From NCBI RefSeq assembly GCF_900114445.1, contig NZ_FOTB01000003.1, forward strand, positions 186,001-250,000: 64,000 nt of DNA, read 5' to 3'. Within the stretch, counting starts at the first letter, position 1; every line of letters starts with the position of its first letter. The position numbers and the translations under genes are program-made. The notes below the pieces were generated by a model, which saw nothing but the letters and a program-made list of their open reading frames with translations, had not been told where the DNA came from and searched no databases. The stretch is from Salinicoccus halodurans. GTDB taxonomy: Bacteria > Bacillota > Bacilli > Staphylococcales > Salinicoccaceae. Shown one piece after another: positions 17,450 through 26,503 of this stretch.

Positions 17450-18553
17450 TTATGTCCACACGTCGTTTGCAATGTCGACGACGTGTTCAAGTTTCCTCCA
17501 CTGTTCGTCTTCTGTTAGAAGATTTCCCTCCTCTGTAGAAGCGAAGCCGCATTGGGGACTGAGTGCGAGCTGTTCCAGTGGAATAAACTTCGCTGCTTCG
17601 GAGATGCGTTTCTTAACAGTTTCCTTGTCCTCAAGTTCTCCGTGCTTGGATGTGACAAGCCCCAGGACGATGGTCAAATCCTCTCTGTTGACATGGCGGA
17701 GCGGTTCGAATCCCCCGGCACGGTCAGTGTCATACTCCAGGAAGAATCCGTCTATATTGAGCCTGCCGAAAATTTCTGCAGCCACCGGTTCATATCCGCC
17801 GGAAGAAATCCAGGTGGAACGGAAGTTGCCGCGGCAGATGTGCATTGTGATTTTCAGATCATCAGGACGGTCCGATACGGCATTGTTGATCGTTTCCAGG
17901 TATTTCTCCACAAGATATTCCGGGTCCAGCCCTTTTTCGCGCAACTGCTCTTTTTGCTCATCCGAACAGAGATAAGCCCAAGCTGTATCATCAAGCTGGA
18001 GGTATCTGCAGCCGGCGTCATAGAATGCGTGGATGGCTTTTTTATATGCTGCAGCGAGATCTTTGAAAAATTCTTCTTCGTCACCATAGACTGACGGATC
18101 GATTTCACCGCGGAAATGAAGCATGCTCGGGCTCGGAATCGTAAACTTCGCAACATGCTCCCCTGCCTCATCCCGCAGGAATTCAAAATCTTCCAGGAAC
18201 GGATGGCTGTCGAAATCCAGTTTCCCTGTGACCTTGATCGCACGTGACTTGGTCTGCTGCTCCTTAAACTGGATGCCGTCTCCGGACCAGTACCCTTCAA
18301 CGCCAATCAGGTTCTCCAGAAAATCGAAATGCCACCAGGCACGCCGGAACTCCCCGTCTGTAACAGCTTCCAGGCCGATGTCCTTTTGTTTCTGGACGAT
18401 TCTTGCAATCTCTTTATTTTCAATTTTTCTCAGGTCTTCCGGAGAGAGTTCACCCGCCTCCCGCAGTTTACGTGCCTCTTTGATTTTTTCCGGCCGGAGC
18501 AGACTGCCCACCTGGTCTGCTCGGTATATTTTTTTAGTATTTAGTGTCGTCAT
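17450..18553 (-). CDS. Cobalamin-independent methionine synthase-like protein (YxjG/YxjH family)
   Basis: Protein of 367 residues similar to the C-terminal catalytic half of MetE, the zinc-dependent homocysteine methyltransferase. Features: RADQVGSLLRP at the N-terminus, TDGEFRRAWWHFDFL near 65, an RAGGFEPLRH segment, and a late region with LSPQCGFAST holding the likely zinc cysteine; an earlier CRGNFRST contributes a further ligand candidate. It lacks MetE's N-terminal half. ATG 18553 follows GGGAGAGG by six bases. The methyl donor is unknown; small methylated compounds are the usual proposal for this family. It is divergent from a LysR gene and in an operon with an AAHS transporter. Confidence 0.88.
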   Translation of the reverse strand: MTTLNTKKIYRADQVGSLLRPEKIKEARKLREAGELSPEDLRKIENKEIARIVQKQKDIGLEAVTDGEFRRAWWHFDFLENLIGVEGYWSGDGIQFKEQQTKSRAIKVTGKLDFDSHPFLEDFEFLRDEAGEHVAKFTIPSPSMLHFRGEIDPSVYGDEEEFFKDLAAAYKKAIHAFYDAGCRYLQLDDTAWAYLCSDEQKEQLREKGLDPEYLVEKYLETINNAVSDRPDDLKITMHICRGNFRSTWISSGGYEPVAAEIFGRLNIDGFFLEYDTDRAGGFEPLRHVNREDLTIVLGLVTSKHGELEDKETVKKRISEAAKFIPLEQLALSPQCGFASTEEGNLLTEDEQWRKLEHVVDIANDVWT

Positions 18554-18605
18554 CAAAATCCTCTCCCATTTTTAATATTGTTTAAATACTATCATGTCTG
18601 TAAGA

Positions 18606-18654
18606 TATAGAGTAACTGTTAATAGTCATAATTCGCTATAACTAAATACTATAA
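18606..18654. promoter_or_regulatory. Candidate LysR operator in the divergent promoter
   Basis: TATAG at 18606-18610 and CTATA at 18636-18640 and 18649-18653, plus GTTAATAG opposed to CTATAAC around 18618-18642. Such TATAG/CTATA half-sites resemble Met-type LysR boxes of streptococci. The assignment is inferred from position and pattern only. Confidence 0.35.
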
Positions 18655-18674
18655 CGAAAAATGAGGGAGACTTT

Positions 18675-19583
18675 ATGAAACTGCATCAACTGAAGTATTT
18701 TATAGAAGTAGTGCTGAGCGGCTCCATTAACGAGGCGGCACGCAGACTGTACATTTCACAGCCTACCCTGTCAAAAGCGATCAAGGAATTGGAGAAGGAA
18801 GTCGGTTTTACTTTATTCACAAGAACTTCCACGGGAATTTCCCTGTCGCAGGATGGGGCGGAATTTTTAAGTTATGCAAGACAGATCAATGAGCAGGTGG
18901 AACTTCTGGAAAGCAGGTACTTCAATAAACAGCCTTCCCAGCAGCTGTTTTCCATCTCCTCCCAGCATTATTCATTTGTAGTGGATGCATTTGTGGAAAT
19001 AATCCGTAAATATGGCGGCAGCAAATACCAGTTCACAATCAGGGAGACCCGTACATATGAAATCATCGATGATGTAAAAAACCTGACCAGTGAAGTCGGC
19101 CTCCTGTATATCAGTGCATTCAATGAGAAAGTACTCTTACAGCTGATGAAGGAAAAAGGGCTTGAATTCAACAAGCTCTTTGAGGCTGCACCGCATATTT
19201 TCATTAGCCAGAAAAATCCTCTGGCTAAAAAGGCTACAGTGACTTTAGAGGATTTGGAAGCTTATCCAAGGCTGACATTTGAGCAGGGGCAGTATAATTC
19301 ATTTTATTATTCCGAAGAGATTTTCAGCACACTCCCCAGCCCGAAAAGTATTCAGGTCAGTGACAGGGCAACATTATTCAACCTGCTTATCGGATTGAAC
19401 GGATACACAATTTCAACAGGGATTCTGAGTGCTGATCTGGATGATTCTGAAATCGTACAGGTACCGCTCGAGGCTGAAGACACGATAAAAGTCGGATGGG
19501 TGGTCAATAAAAAAACAGAGCTCAGCACCATGGCCAAGCTCTTTTTGGAAGAATTGCAGCATACGACGCGTCATATGCGTTAG
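18675..19583 (+). CDS. LysR-type regulator
   Basis: Transcription factor of 302 residues. The N-terminal winged helix-turn-helix covers about 1-60 (SINEAARRLYISQPTLSKAIKELEKEVGFTLF) and the effector-binding domain about 90-290. It resembles the CmbR/MtaR-like regulators of sulfur amino acid genes in lactic acid bacteria. It is divergently transcribed from the methionine-synthase-like/AAHS operon, the usual arrangement for a LysR regulator and its target. GAGGGAGA precedes the ATG. The effector is unknown. Confidence 0.88.
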   Translation: MKLHQLKYFIEVVLSGSINEAARRLYISQPTLSKAIKELEKEVGFTLFTRTSTGISLSQDGAEFLSYARQINEQVELLESRYFNKQPSQQLFSISSQHYSFVVDAFVEIIRKYGGSKYQFTIRETRTYEIIDDVKNLTSEVGLLYISAFNEKVLLQLMKEKGLEFNKLFEAAPHIFISQKNPLAKKATVTLEDLEAYPRLTFEQGQYNSFYYSEEIFSTLPSPKSIQVSDRATLFNLLIGLNGYTISTGILSADLDDSEIVQVPLEAEDTIKVGWVVNKKTELSTMAKLFLEELQHTTRHMR

Positions 19584-19584
19584 A

Positions 19585-20025
19585 TTATTTATAAATATAC
19601 TCAAGGATTTCCACCGCCTGATCTATTGTGGACACCGTAACATTCGCTTTGTTTGAAAGTTCCTTAAGAGGGTGGATCAGTTCATCAGGACGGACGAGGA
19701 TCAGAGGCTTGTTCAGAGCGACCGCAGTGCTTGCATCCATTGCAGTATTCCATTGCTTGTACTTTTCACCGAACAATGCGATGACAACATCGGATTTCTG
19801 CATCAGCACCTGGGTGCGCAGATTATTAATGGCTGAAGCGGCATCGTCTTTATAGTAACCGCCCGGCTGCTCGCCCAGGACATTCTCGCCAATATTATCG
19901 GAAAGATCATGGTTTGTCTGTGGACCTGTGAAATTCAGAGGCAGATCTTTCTCTCTTGCCTTCTGGGCCACCGTATCGCGCCAATCATCATGAATTTGTC
20001 CTGCTAGATATACTGTGAGTTCCAT
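19585..20025 (-). CDS. YtoQ family protein (nucleoside deoxyribosyltransferase-like fold)
   Basis: Cytoplasmic protein of 146 residues beginning MELTVYLAGQIHDDWRD. It matches the YtoQ family; the YLAGQI start and the SDVVIALFGEKYKQWNTAMDA segment recall nucleoside 2-deoxyribosyltransferases, whose catalytic glutamate would be sought there, but the family has no settled function. ATG 20025 follows GGGAGG; the upstream in-frame TTG is not used in my call. Its stop lies one base after the stop of the convergent LysR gene. Confidence 0.75.
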   Translation of the reverse strand: MELTVYLAGQIHDDWRDTVAQKAREKDLPLNFTGPQTNHDLSDNIGENVLGEQPGGYYKDDAASAINNLRTQVLMQKSDVVIALFGEKYKQWNTAMDASTAVALNKPLILVRPDELIHPLKELSNKANVTVSTIDQAVEILEYIYK

Positions 20026-20197
20026 ATTAAATATTCCTCCCAATAGTTGTTACCTCAATCATATAGAAAAGTGTACCGTTTTCATAATAAATTGACCAGA
20101 CAGTGATATATTGGGAACGATGGTTTTGTGATAAAATAATATATATAGTTCAGTGTTTTATAATATGATGATTACGATTAGGAAAGGAACATCGAAT

Positions 20198-20863
20198 ATG
20201 AAAGTTGCTTTATTTGATTTCGATGGAACACTGTATCCACATGAGACGTTTACAATACTGATGGAACGTCTGAAGAATCATCCCAAGTTCAAAAAGAACT
20301 ACCGAAGATTCATCAGGAATTTCGCTCCATTTTATATTGCCTATAAACTCAAACTTGTCAAAAAAACAAAAATGCAGCATAAGGCGATGGAATTTTATAT
20401 CCGCTCCTTTAAACATAACTCAAAGCTTGAGATAGAACAATTTTTCAATGACGTGGCAAAAGACATGGCGGGGGAGTTGAGAGATTCCCTGGTCCGGAAA
20501 ATCAGACAGCTGCAAAAAGACCACTATTATATCATGCTGATATCCGGCGCTTTCGTACCCTTGCTTGAAGCGGTATTCAAAGGGTTCAACATCGACTGCA
20601 TCATCGGTTCCGAAGTGCACTATAAAGATGACAGACTGGATTATAAATCACAGTTTGAACGTGTGCATGCAGAACGGAAAATCGACATCATAAGAGACCA
20701 TTTCAAGGGCAGGGAAATCGATTGGAAAAGCAGTGAGGCCTACAGCGACAGCTATTCCGATTTAAAGATGCTGGAGCTTGTCGGCAGACCGGTCGCGGTA
20801 AAGCCTGACCCGGAACTCCTTGCCGTGGCTTCCCAAAATAACTGGGCGATTCATTGTGACTAG
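20198..20863 (+). CDS. HAD-superfamily IB hydrolase
   Basis: Phosphatase-like protein of 221 residues. HAD motif I is FDFDGTLYP (nucleophile Asp near residue 7), motif II is LISGAF near 120, and the last acidic motif is YSDSYSDLKML near 185. The helical cap between motifs I and II defines subclass IB, which contains phosphoserine and phosphatidyl- or phosphocholine phosphatases. The substrate is not predictable. ATG 20198 is preceded by AGGAAAGGAAC; the longer in-frame start at 20153 adds an unrelated stretch. Confidence 0.85.
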   Translation: MKVALFDFDGTLYPHETFTILMERLKNHPKFKKNYRRFIRNFAPFYIAYKLKLVKKTKMQHKAMEFYIRSFKHNSKLEIEQFFNDVAKDMAGELRDSLVRKIRQLQKDHYYIMLISGAFVPLLEAVFKGFNIDCIIGSEVHYKDDRLDYKSQFERVHAERKIDIIRDHFKGREIDWKSSEAYSDSYSDLKMLELVGRPVAVKPDPELLAVASQNNWAIHCD

Positions 20864-20940
20864 CCGGTTCATTTATTAGAAGTTATTCAAATGGAATGAT
20901 AAAATTATCAGATACAGAAAATTGAATGGAGGACGATGGA

Positions 20941-21270
20941 ATGAGTCTGATTGATATCGATCAAAACGAATTGTATCCCACAGAAAAAATCGGTCCGGCA
21001 GTGGAAGGGACGATCATTTATAAGGTTGGGGAGCAAACAAATTTTAAAGGGGCATATATCACCACGAATGAAAGAATGATCATGAGCGTGGATATGAACG
21101 GAGAGCCCTATAAACGTGTATTCAGCTATCAGGATATTGTTCAGGCACTGATTGAGGATGATACCCTGTTCATCGAATTTCCTGAAGGCATGGGCAAGGT
21201 GGCCATGATTGATGTAGTCGAAGGAAACCTGCAGGAGTTTGCGGATTACGTAAATGAAAAAGTGAAATAA
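20941..21270 (+). CDS. Conserved hypothetical small protein, PH-like fold possible
   Basis: A 109-residue soluble protein I do not recognise with certainty. The pattern of alternating strands (GTIIYKVGEQ, GAYITTNERMIMSVDM, KRVFSYQDIVQALIEDDTLFIEF) followed by a C-terminal helix (NLQEFADYVNEKVK) resembles small bacterial PH-domain proteins of the YokE/YdjM kind. The ATG sits seven bases after GGAGGA. Strong terminator downstream. No neighbour indicates a role. Confidence 0.6.
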   Translation: MSLIDIDQNELYPTEKIGPAVEGTIIYKVGEQTNFKGAYITTNERMIMSVDMNGEPYKRVFSYQDIVQALIEDDTLFIEFPEGMGKVAMIDVVEGNLQEFADYVNEKVK

Positions 21271-21278
21271 GATGCAGA

Positions 21279-21320
21279 AAAGACCAAAACCGGTTTAGTT
21301 TTTGCGGTTTTGGTCTTTTT
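21279..21320. terminator. Strong terminator, overlaps the end of the convergent small gene
   Basis: AAAGACCAAAACCG/CGGTTTTGGTCTTT, 14-bp stem, followed by T run on the plus strand. Confidence 0.92.
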
Positions 21321-21477
21321 TTGCTTTCTTCCTTCTGTATCTGTCATAACTCCGGCTTGCAAGCATAACGAGATAGTAGATGAATACACCGCCGACCGCA
21401 TTTGCGGGGTCAGTGATGAAAAGCAGGAGGAAGAATATAATTATGGGTGTAATGACGAAAAAAGAAAAAATTTTCAT
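21295..21477 (-). CDS. Small membrane protein, 60 residues
   Basis: MKIFSFFVITPIIIFFLL begins a first transmembrane helix; a second hydrophobic stretch (AVGGVFIYYLVMLA) follows, and the C-terminus is strongly basic (YRRKKAKKDQNRKN), predicting a cytoplasmic tail. AAGGAG lies ten bases upstream of the ATG. It ends inside the shared terminator. No family recognised; the hydrophobic pattern and ribosome site make it a real gene more likely than not. Confidence 0.6.
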   Translation of the reverse strand: MKIFSFFVITPIIIFFLLLFITDPANAVGGVFIYYLVMLASRSYDRYRRKKAKKDQNRKN

Positions 21478-21650
21478 TAGGATGCTCCTTGGAAATTATA
21501 TTATCAGTTTATCAGAATTCCGGTTTTTATACTTGCTCCTTTTTGGATGGCCGCAAAAGCATGTCTGTATCTATTCGTATAACACATTAAATTAATTGTA
21601 TGACATAATATGTGAGAATGGACTTTTATATATTGGAAAAAAGGAGTATA

Positions 21651-21752
21651 ATGAACAATAATAAATATTATCAACCCCCAATATACGCTATACTAATTCT
21701 GGTATGGTGTTTATTGATTGCAGAAAAGAAACGCTTACAGGCTATATTGTGA
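21651..21752 (+). CDS. Very small membrane peptide upstream of mqo, 33 residues
   Basis: ATG preceded by AAAAAAGGAGTATA, an excellent ribosome site at five-base spacing. The peptide is MNNNKYYQPPIYAI..., with one hydrophobic segment (IYAILILVWCLLIA) and a basic end (EKKRLQAIL). It fits a single-span membrane microprotein. It ends 62 bp before mqo and could be its leader ORF. No homologue is known to me. Confidence 0.45.
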   Translation: MNNNKYYQPPIYAILILVWCLLIAEKKRLQAIL

Positions 21753-21776
21753 TTTACTTAACTTTTAAGCGCTTCT
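21726..21776 (+). promoter_or_regulatory. Two cre-like sites before mqo
   Basis: AAGAAACGCTTACA (21726-21739) matches the 3' eleven positions of the CcpA consensus TGWAANCGNTNWCA, and TTTTAAGCGCTTCT (21763-21776) keeps the AANCGNT core. Position ahead of a TCA-cycle gene fits catabolite control. Weak individually. Confidence 0.3.
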
Positions 21777-21814
21777 GAATCTTTGAATATAAACGAAGGA
21801 GCATTGTGGTTATT

Positions 21815-23326
21815 ATGAACAGTGTATTGAACAAGACGGATGTCATCCTGATTGGCGGCGGCATTATGAGTGCCACTCTGGGGACATTACTAAAAGAATT
21901 GAATCCGGAATGGGATATTAAAGTATTTGAGAAGCTTGACAGGACGGCCCAGGAAAGTTCGGATGCGATGAATAACGCAGGTACGGGTCACTCTGCACTT
22001 TGTGAGATGAACTATACGCCGGAAGCTGCAGATGGATCGCTGGACATTACCAAAGCGATCAAGATCAACGAGCAGTTCCAGTTATCGAAGCAGTTCTGGT
22101 CCTACCTGGTTGACCGGAAACTGGTAGACAAACCGAATGAATTCATTATGCCGGTACCTCACCTGAGTTTCGTGGAAGGTGAAAAAAATGTCGAGTTTCT
22201 TAAAAAACGTGTAAAGGCGCTTTCCAGCAATCCTCTGTTCGAAGGCATGGAGTTTGCAGAAGACGAAGAAACGCTTAAAAAATGGATTCCATTGATGATG
22301 GACGGCCGTAACAGTACTGAACCGATTGCCGCGACCAGAATCAAATCGGGCACAGATATCAACTTTGGTAACCTGACACGTAAACTTTTTGATGTGCTTC
22401 AGGAGGAAAAAGGTGTGGATATTCATTTTGAACACAGTGTTGAAGATATCCGCAGGACAGAAGGCGGAGAATGGCAGCTTAAGGTCAAAGAGCTTAAAAC
22501 TGGAAAAAATGAATATCACACGTCAAAATTCGTGTTTATCGGTGCAGGCGGAGGCAGCTTGCCTCTGCTTCAAAAAACGGGTATACCCGAATCAAAAAAT
22601 GTAGGCGGTTTTCCGGTAAGTGGTCTGTTCATGGTCTGTCAGGATCCTGAAACGGTGGAAAAACATAATGCCAAAGTGTATGGCAAGGCAAAGGTGGGTG
22701 CGCCGCCTATGTCTGTTCCGCACTTGGATACCCGTTATATCGACGGTAGAAGATCGTTGCTTTTCGGTCCATTTGCCGGCTTTTCGCCTAAATTCCTGAA
22801 AACAGGATCCAACATGGACTTGTTAGGTTCAGTGAAACCTTATAATGTTCTGACGATGCTTTCGGCAGGTGCCAAAGAAATGGATCTGACGAAATATCTG
22901 ATTCAGCAGCTGCTGCTTTCTGAAGAAGAAAGAATGAAGGAACTCCGTGAATTTATTCCAAATGCCAAAAGCGGTGAGTGGGATATCGTGACTGCAGGCC
23001 AGCGTGTTCAGGTGATCAAGGACACGGATAAAGGCGGCAAAGGAACGCTGCAGTTTGGTACAGAAGTCATCACTTCAGAAGATGGTTCCATTTCTGCACT
23101 GCTGGGTGCCTCTCCTGGTGCATCTGTTTCTGTTGATGTAATGCTGGATGTAATGTGCAGATGCTTCAAGGATGAGTTCCCTGGGTGGGAAGATAAAATC
23201 AAAGAAATGATTCCATCGTACGGTATATCACTGACAGACAACCCGGAGTATTTCAAAGAAATAGATGAAAAAATCTCAGAAAACCTCGAGCTGAACACAC
23301 ATGAAGAGGGGATTTTACTGAGCTGA
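21815..23326 (+). CDS. mqo: Malate:quinone oxidoreductase
   Basis: FAD-dependent, membrane-associated enzyme that oxidises malate to oxaloacetate and reduces quinone, serving the TCA cycle and respiration. 503 residues. FAD-binding start [34 protein letters not shown] near 50, the [17 protein letters not shown] segment near 245 and [18 protein letters not shown] near 315 are Mqo hallmarks. ATG 21815 best matches family N-termini but is 13 bases from AAGGAG; a GTG at 21806 in frame is only four bases away, so the start is uncertain by three codons. Followed by a strong bidirectional terminator. Confidence 0.94.
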   Translation: MNSVLNKTDVILIGGGIMSATLGTLLKELNPEWDIKVFEKLDRTAQESSDAMNNAGTGHSALCEMNYTPEAADGSLDITKAIKINEQFQLSKQFWSYLVDRKLVDKPNEFIMPVPHLSFVEGEKNVEFLKKRVKALSSNPLFEGMEFAEDEETLKKWIPLMMDGRNSTEPIAATRIKSGTDINFGNLTRKLFDVLQEEKGVDIHFEHSVEDIRRTEGGEWQLKVKELKTGKNEYHTSKFVFIGAGGGSLPLLQKTGIPESKNVGGFPVSGLFMVCQDPETVEKHNAKVYGKAKVGAPPMSVPHLDTRYIDGRRSLLFGPFAGFSPKFLKTGSNMDLLGSVKPYNVLTMLSAGAKEMDLTKYLIQQLLLSEEERMKELREFIPNAKSGEWDIVTAGQRVQVIKDTDKGGKGTLQFGTEVITSEDGSISALLGASPGASVSVDVMLDVMCRCFKDEFPGWEDKIKEMIPSYGISLTDNPEYFKEIDEKISENLELNTHEEGILLS

Positions 23327-23327
23327 T

Positions 23328-23374
23328 AAAAAAACAGCCTGGCAATTCAATTTGAATTGCCAGGCTGTTTTTTT
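23328..23374. terminator. Bidirectional terminator between mqo and the ABC ATPase gene
   Basis: Long stem AAAAACAGCCTGGCAATTCAA with its complement, T runs on both strands. Confidence 0.95.
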
Positions 23375-24074
23375 AATTATATATAAGCTCTTTTTTATCC
23401 ATTTTTTCATCTGCTACATATCCATCATCCAGTGTATATATCCTGTCCGCATAGCCAAACAGCCGCTCGTCGTGGGTGATCATGAGACCGACGGCATGTT
23501 TGACTTTAATATTATCACGGATCATTTCCATCACTTCCGTCGCCCTTTGTGCATCGAGGCTTGCAGTCGGCTCATCTGCAAGGATCATTTTCGGTTCATT
23601 CATCCACGCCCTCATGATAGCCACACGCTGTTTTTCACCACCGGAAAGGACATTTGGATAAGCTTTCAATCTATGTCCAAGACCGATTTCCTTCAGAAGC
23701 TCTTCTGCCCTTATTTTAGCATTTTTTGATGACATGCCTGCCTGTTCTCCGATAAAGGTCAGCTGATCGATGACTTTCATATAAGGAATGAGATGTGAGG
23801 ATTGGAATATAAATCCGATCTCCTTGAGTCTCATGGATGTCAGAGCTTTTTCCTTTATGTCGAGATAATTTTCACCGTTCAGTGATACTTCCCCGCCGCT
23901 GCGGCCGAGAAGCCCGCCGATAATTGAGAGAAGAGTTGTTTTGCCTGAACCGGATGCCCCTTTTAATATGACCAGTTCTCCTTCTTTTACTTCAATGTCA
24001 ACCCCTTTCAATACTTGTGTTTCGATATCCCCTGTACCGAAGGATTTAGTAAGATTGTTTATTTTTAACCCCAT
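23373..24074 (-). CDS. ABC transporter ATPase (LolD/MacB-like)
   Basis: Cytoplasmic ATPase of 233 residues. Walker [11 protein letters not shown]-loop [13 protein letters not shown], signature [11 protein letters not shown], Walker [14 protein letters not shown]-loop ITHDERL. The [15 protein letters not shown] start and the length place it with LolD/FtsE/MacB-type ATPases that drive FtsX-like permeases in mechanotransmission or export rather than uptake. The permease gene precedes it by one base on the same strand. AGGCG-type ribosome site within the permease end. Substrate unknown; peptide or lipid-targeting antibiotics are common for such pairs. Confidence 0.9.
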   Translation of the reverse strand: MGLKINNLTKSFGTGDIETQVLKGVDIEVKEGELVILKGASGSGKTTLLSIIGGLLGRSGGEVSLNGENYLDIKEKALTSMRLKEIGFIFQSSHLIPYMKVIDQLTFIGEQAGMSSKNAKIRAEELLKEIGLGHRLKAYPNVLSGGEKQRVAIMRAWMNEPKMILADEPTASLDAQRATEVMEMIRDNIKVKHAVGLMITHDERLFGYADRIYTLDDGYVADEKMDKKELIYN

Positions 24075-24075
24075 A

Positions 24076-25128
24076 TTATTCGCCTCCTATAGCATCTAGC
24101 GGATCAATTTTAACAATTCGGACAAGTGACAGTATCGCTCCCAGAAACGCGACTGCCAGGAATAACCCTGACACAGTCATCATCAGGCTGGTATTCAGAT
24201 AGAATGGCATCGATACCGGTATAACGGTATTGAGCGTAAACATAATGCCGATGGAAAGAACTACGCCCACCAATGTAATGAGAATGACCTGCACCAGTAT
24301 CGTTTTGACAAGTTCTCCGTTTTTCGTCCCGATTGCTTTTAAAATACCCAGTTGTGATGACTTTTGTATCGTTATAACATAGAAGAATGCGGACAATACA
24401 ATCGCTGAAATGATGAAGAGGAAAACAATCATGAGATTGAGCGGCTGCTGTTCTGCCTGGTAGCTGGGGATGGCATTTTTAATCACATCATTACTGACCA
24501 TTTTCACATCTTCTATATTATTAATTTCTTCAGAAATGCCGTTTGTGTCCTCGGGTAGAGCAACGGCAGCAATGCTTGAACTATCCAGCCTGTCCATACC
24601 TCCATCTGTTACGTAAGCCATGGAAGTGTGTGAATACATGATATCCTCCGTGAATCCTGTGATTTCAAAAGTGGTATCTGAATCTTTGATTTTAACCGTG
24701 TCTCCGACTTCATATCCTTCCCCCGTCAGTTTATAATTCAGTAGAATTTCATCTGATGTTTCAGGAAAACGGCCTTCATCCGCCACAGGAGCAATATTTT
24801 CATCCGTATTGGTGAATACTATATCGATATTGGAGTTGGTTGCATCTATGGTGTTTCTTGAGAATTCTATGTTATGGCCTTCAATTGTCACTTCCTCTAT
24901 CTGATCCATCTGTTCACTTATATCTGACTGGGTAAGAGAATCATCGACACCCTCGGATATTATAAATTGTTCCTGATTCCAGGCTTCAATACCTGAGATA
25001 TTTTCTTTAGCAAGTCCCTGTGCAAGTGCCGATATGAACAATACCAGAAATGCGAGCAGGAAAAGTATCAATGTAACGAGTACATATTTAAATTTGTAAA
25101 ACTTCAATTCCTTTAATGCGAGTTTCAT
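24076..25128 (-). CDS. FtsX-like ABC permease
   Basis: Membrane protein of 350 residues: one N-terminal helix (about 14-36), a large extracytoplasmic domain of about 190 residues, and three C-terminal helices making the FtsX domain (about 235-345, [25 protein letters not shown]). This is the MacB-type topology. It pairs with the ATPase encoded one base downstream. AAAGGAA precedes the ATG. A terminator upstream separates it from the PadR operon, so it has its own promoter in the 170-bp AT-rich gap, which holds two AAAAATGRTATA copies at 25221 and 25264 of unknown meaning. Confidence 0.88.
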   Translation of the reverse strand: MKLALKELKFYKFKYVLVTLILFLLAFLVLFISALAQGLAKENISGIEAWNQEQFIISEGVDDSLTQSDISEQMDQIEEVTIEGHNIEFSRNTIDATNSNIDIVFTNTDENIAPVADEGRFPETSDEILLNYKLTGEGYEVGDTVKIKDSDTTFEITGFTEDIMYSHTSMAYVTDGGMDRLDSSSIAAVALPEDTNGISEEINNIEDVKMVSNDVIKNAIPSYQAEQQPLNLMIVFLFIISAIVLSAFFYVITIQKSSQLGILKAIGTKNGELVKTILVQVILITLVGVVLSIGIMFTLNTVIPVSMPFYLNTSLMMTVSGLFLAVAFLGAILSLVRIVKIDPLDAIGGE

Positions 25129-25298
25129 AGTCAGGGTTCCTTTCTCAACGTTTGAACCCTACTCTACACATATCGTATAAATCCAATATAAAAATAAAAT
25201 AAACTGAGTATAAACTTTTTAAAAATGATATACCGTTTATCATAGAGATGTTTTGAATAGTATAAAAATGGTATAGACAAGTAGCTCCAATAATTACT

Positions 25299-25346
25299 AA
25301 AAAGCAGGCTTTCCGTAATGATATCTTTACGGAGGGCCTGCTTTTT
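25299..25346 (-). terminator. Terminator of the padR operon
   Basis: AAAAGCAGGC/GCCTGCTTTT outer stem and TCCGTAA/TTACGGA inner stem; T run on the minus strand. Confidence 0.88.
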
Positions 25347-25359
25347 ATAATGGCATGCG

Positions 25360-26058
25360 TTATTGTTTTTCATATCGGCCTGCGTTTTTTTCAGGTTTGA
25401 AAATCAGCCATAGCCCTGTTGCTACAAGCGCAATGCCCAGCAGTATAAGTATCCACATGCTGATTTCAAATGATGGACCGATATCGATTAGATCCGTCAA
25501 AAATGCGAGAAGTATAATTATTATGAAAGAACCTGTACCGATGAGAAAAACGAGCCCGGATTCTTTCCATACAGGCCAATTTTTAAACAGAGTGAATTGC
25601 ATCGTACGAAAAATGAGAAATACAAAGCCGACTGCGGCTGCTGACATTACAATGATATGAATAAATTCTGCGAGCAAATTGATCGTTATAGTTGTGGGTG
25701 CTCCGTCTATAAGCCTGAAAATCAAATCTGTCAGATATGAAAAAAGATATGTGATTCCCAGAAAGACCACTGCTATAATGCCTGCGAATTTCCAGAGATT
25801 TCTCCTGGGCAATTCTTCGATAATGCTGTCAGCGTATGATTTATAATCTTCTCCCGTGACACTTTCAATATTTTTACCGTCCCTTTGGGACTGAATTACA
25901 TGTGTGAGCAGCTCATTGAGGATTTCCTCGGTTTCTTCATCATCAGAAGTATAATTCGTCCTGATATAGATCAATATATCTTCGTACACTTGTTTATTGT
26001 GTGGATTCAGCTTTTCTCTCAATCTATTGTTCTCTTTTATCAGTGCTTTTTCTGACAT
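25360..26058 (-). CDS. PadR-linked membrane protein (DUF1048/DUF1129-like)
   Basis: Protein of 232 residues. The first 90 residues are soluble and helical, ending in a VTGEDYKSYADSIIEELP segment like the DUF1048/DUF1129 heads that accompany PadR regulators. Five or so transmembrane helices follow from about residue 95. The start ATG 26058 has AAGGAGG at ten bases and lies inside the padR gene (35-bp overlap), so expression is coupled. Such proteins are often co-regulated with, or modulators of, membrane stress responses; the function is unknown. Confidence 0.72.
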   Translation of the reverse strand: MSEKALIKENNRLREKLNPHNKQVYEDILIYIRTNYTSDDEETEEILNELLTHVIQSQRDGKNIESVTGEDYKSYADSIIEELPRRNLWKFAGIIAVVFLGITYLFSYLTDLIFRLIDGAPTTITINLLAEFIHIIVMSAAAVGFVFLIFRTMQFTLFKNWPVWKESGLVFLIGTGSFIIIILLAFLTDLIDIGPSFEISMWILILLGIALVATGLWLIFKPEKNAGRYEKQ

Positions 26059-26386
26059 GCTGTGTATCCTCCTTGAGTATTGTGTCGATTGGTTCGGCAA
26101 TCTTGTCCCATTCCTCAATCATAAGATTCAATGCTTCTCTACCCTCTTCAGTGATGAAATAGTATTTTCTTCTGGGACCGAAATCAGAGTCGCGTTTTTT
26201 ACTGTAGATGAAACTGTTTTTCTGTAATCTGAGCAATATCGGATAAATCGTCCCTTCGCTGACGGCATCCAGTCCGAGATTCTGGAGTTTCTCTGACAGC
26301 TCGTAACCATATACGACATCATCATTGATGATTTTTAGTATGCAGGCTTCCATAATTCCTTTGAGCAGCTGAGTTCTTTTTGTCAT
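26024..26386 (-). CDS. PadR-family transcriptional regulator
   Basis: Repressor of 120 residues with the PadR winged helix: LLKGIMEACILKII, YGYELSEKLQNLGL, VSEGTIYPILLRLQKNSFI, RKYYFITEEGREAL. ATG 26386 is preceded by GTAGGTG. Two near-identical 21-bp dyads upstream, one overlapping the ribosome site region, are probable autoregulatory operators. PadR proteins usually respond to phenolic or hydrophobic compounds or antibiotics and control a neighbouring membrane protein or transporter, here the DUF1048-like protein and perhaps the ABC pair beyond. Confidence 0.9.
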   Translation of the reverse strand: MTKRTQLLKGIMEACILKIINDDVVYGYELSEKLQNLGLDAVSEGTIYPILLRLQKNSFIYSKKRDSDFGPRRKYYFITEEGREALNLMIEEWDKIAEPIDTILKEDTQHVRKSTDKREQ

Positions 26387-26393
26387 ATCACAC

Positions 26394-26451
26394 CTACTTT
26401 GTAATACATGATAGTTATTTAAAACAAAAGCTACTATGTAATGCATAATAG
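26394..26451. promoter_or_regulatory. Twin 21-bp dyad operators upstream of padR
   Basis: Copy 1 (26394-26414) is CTACTTTGTAATACATGATAG and copy 2 (26431-26451) differs at four positions: A for T at position 6, G for A at 13, then A for G at 17. Each is an inverted repeat CTAnTnTG-N5-CATnATAG. Starts are 37 bp apart. Position directly before the repressor gene argues for PadR binding. Confidence 0.6.
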
Positions 26452-26503
26452 CTTAAATAAACTATATCATGATTTTCTGTATGGGTCAAACGATAAAGTT
26501 CTG

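Noticed and set aside
25164-25373. Minus-strand ORF of 69 codons
   Set aside because: Overlaps the terminator of the padR operon, has AT-driven composition rich in Phe, Tyr, Ile and Lys, no ribosome site and no recognisable features.
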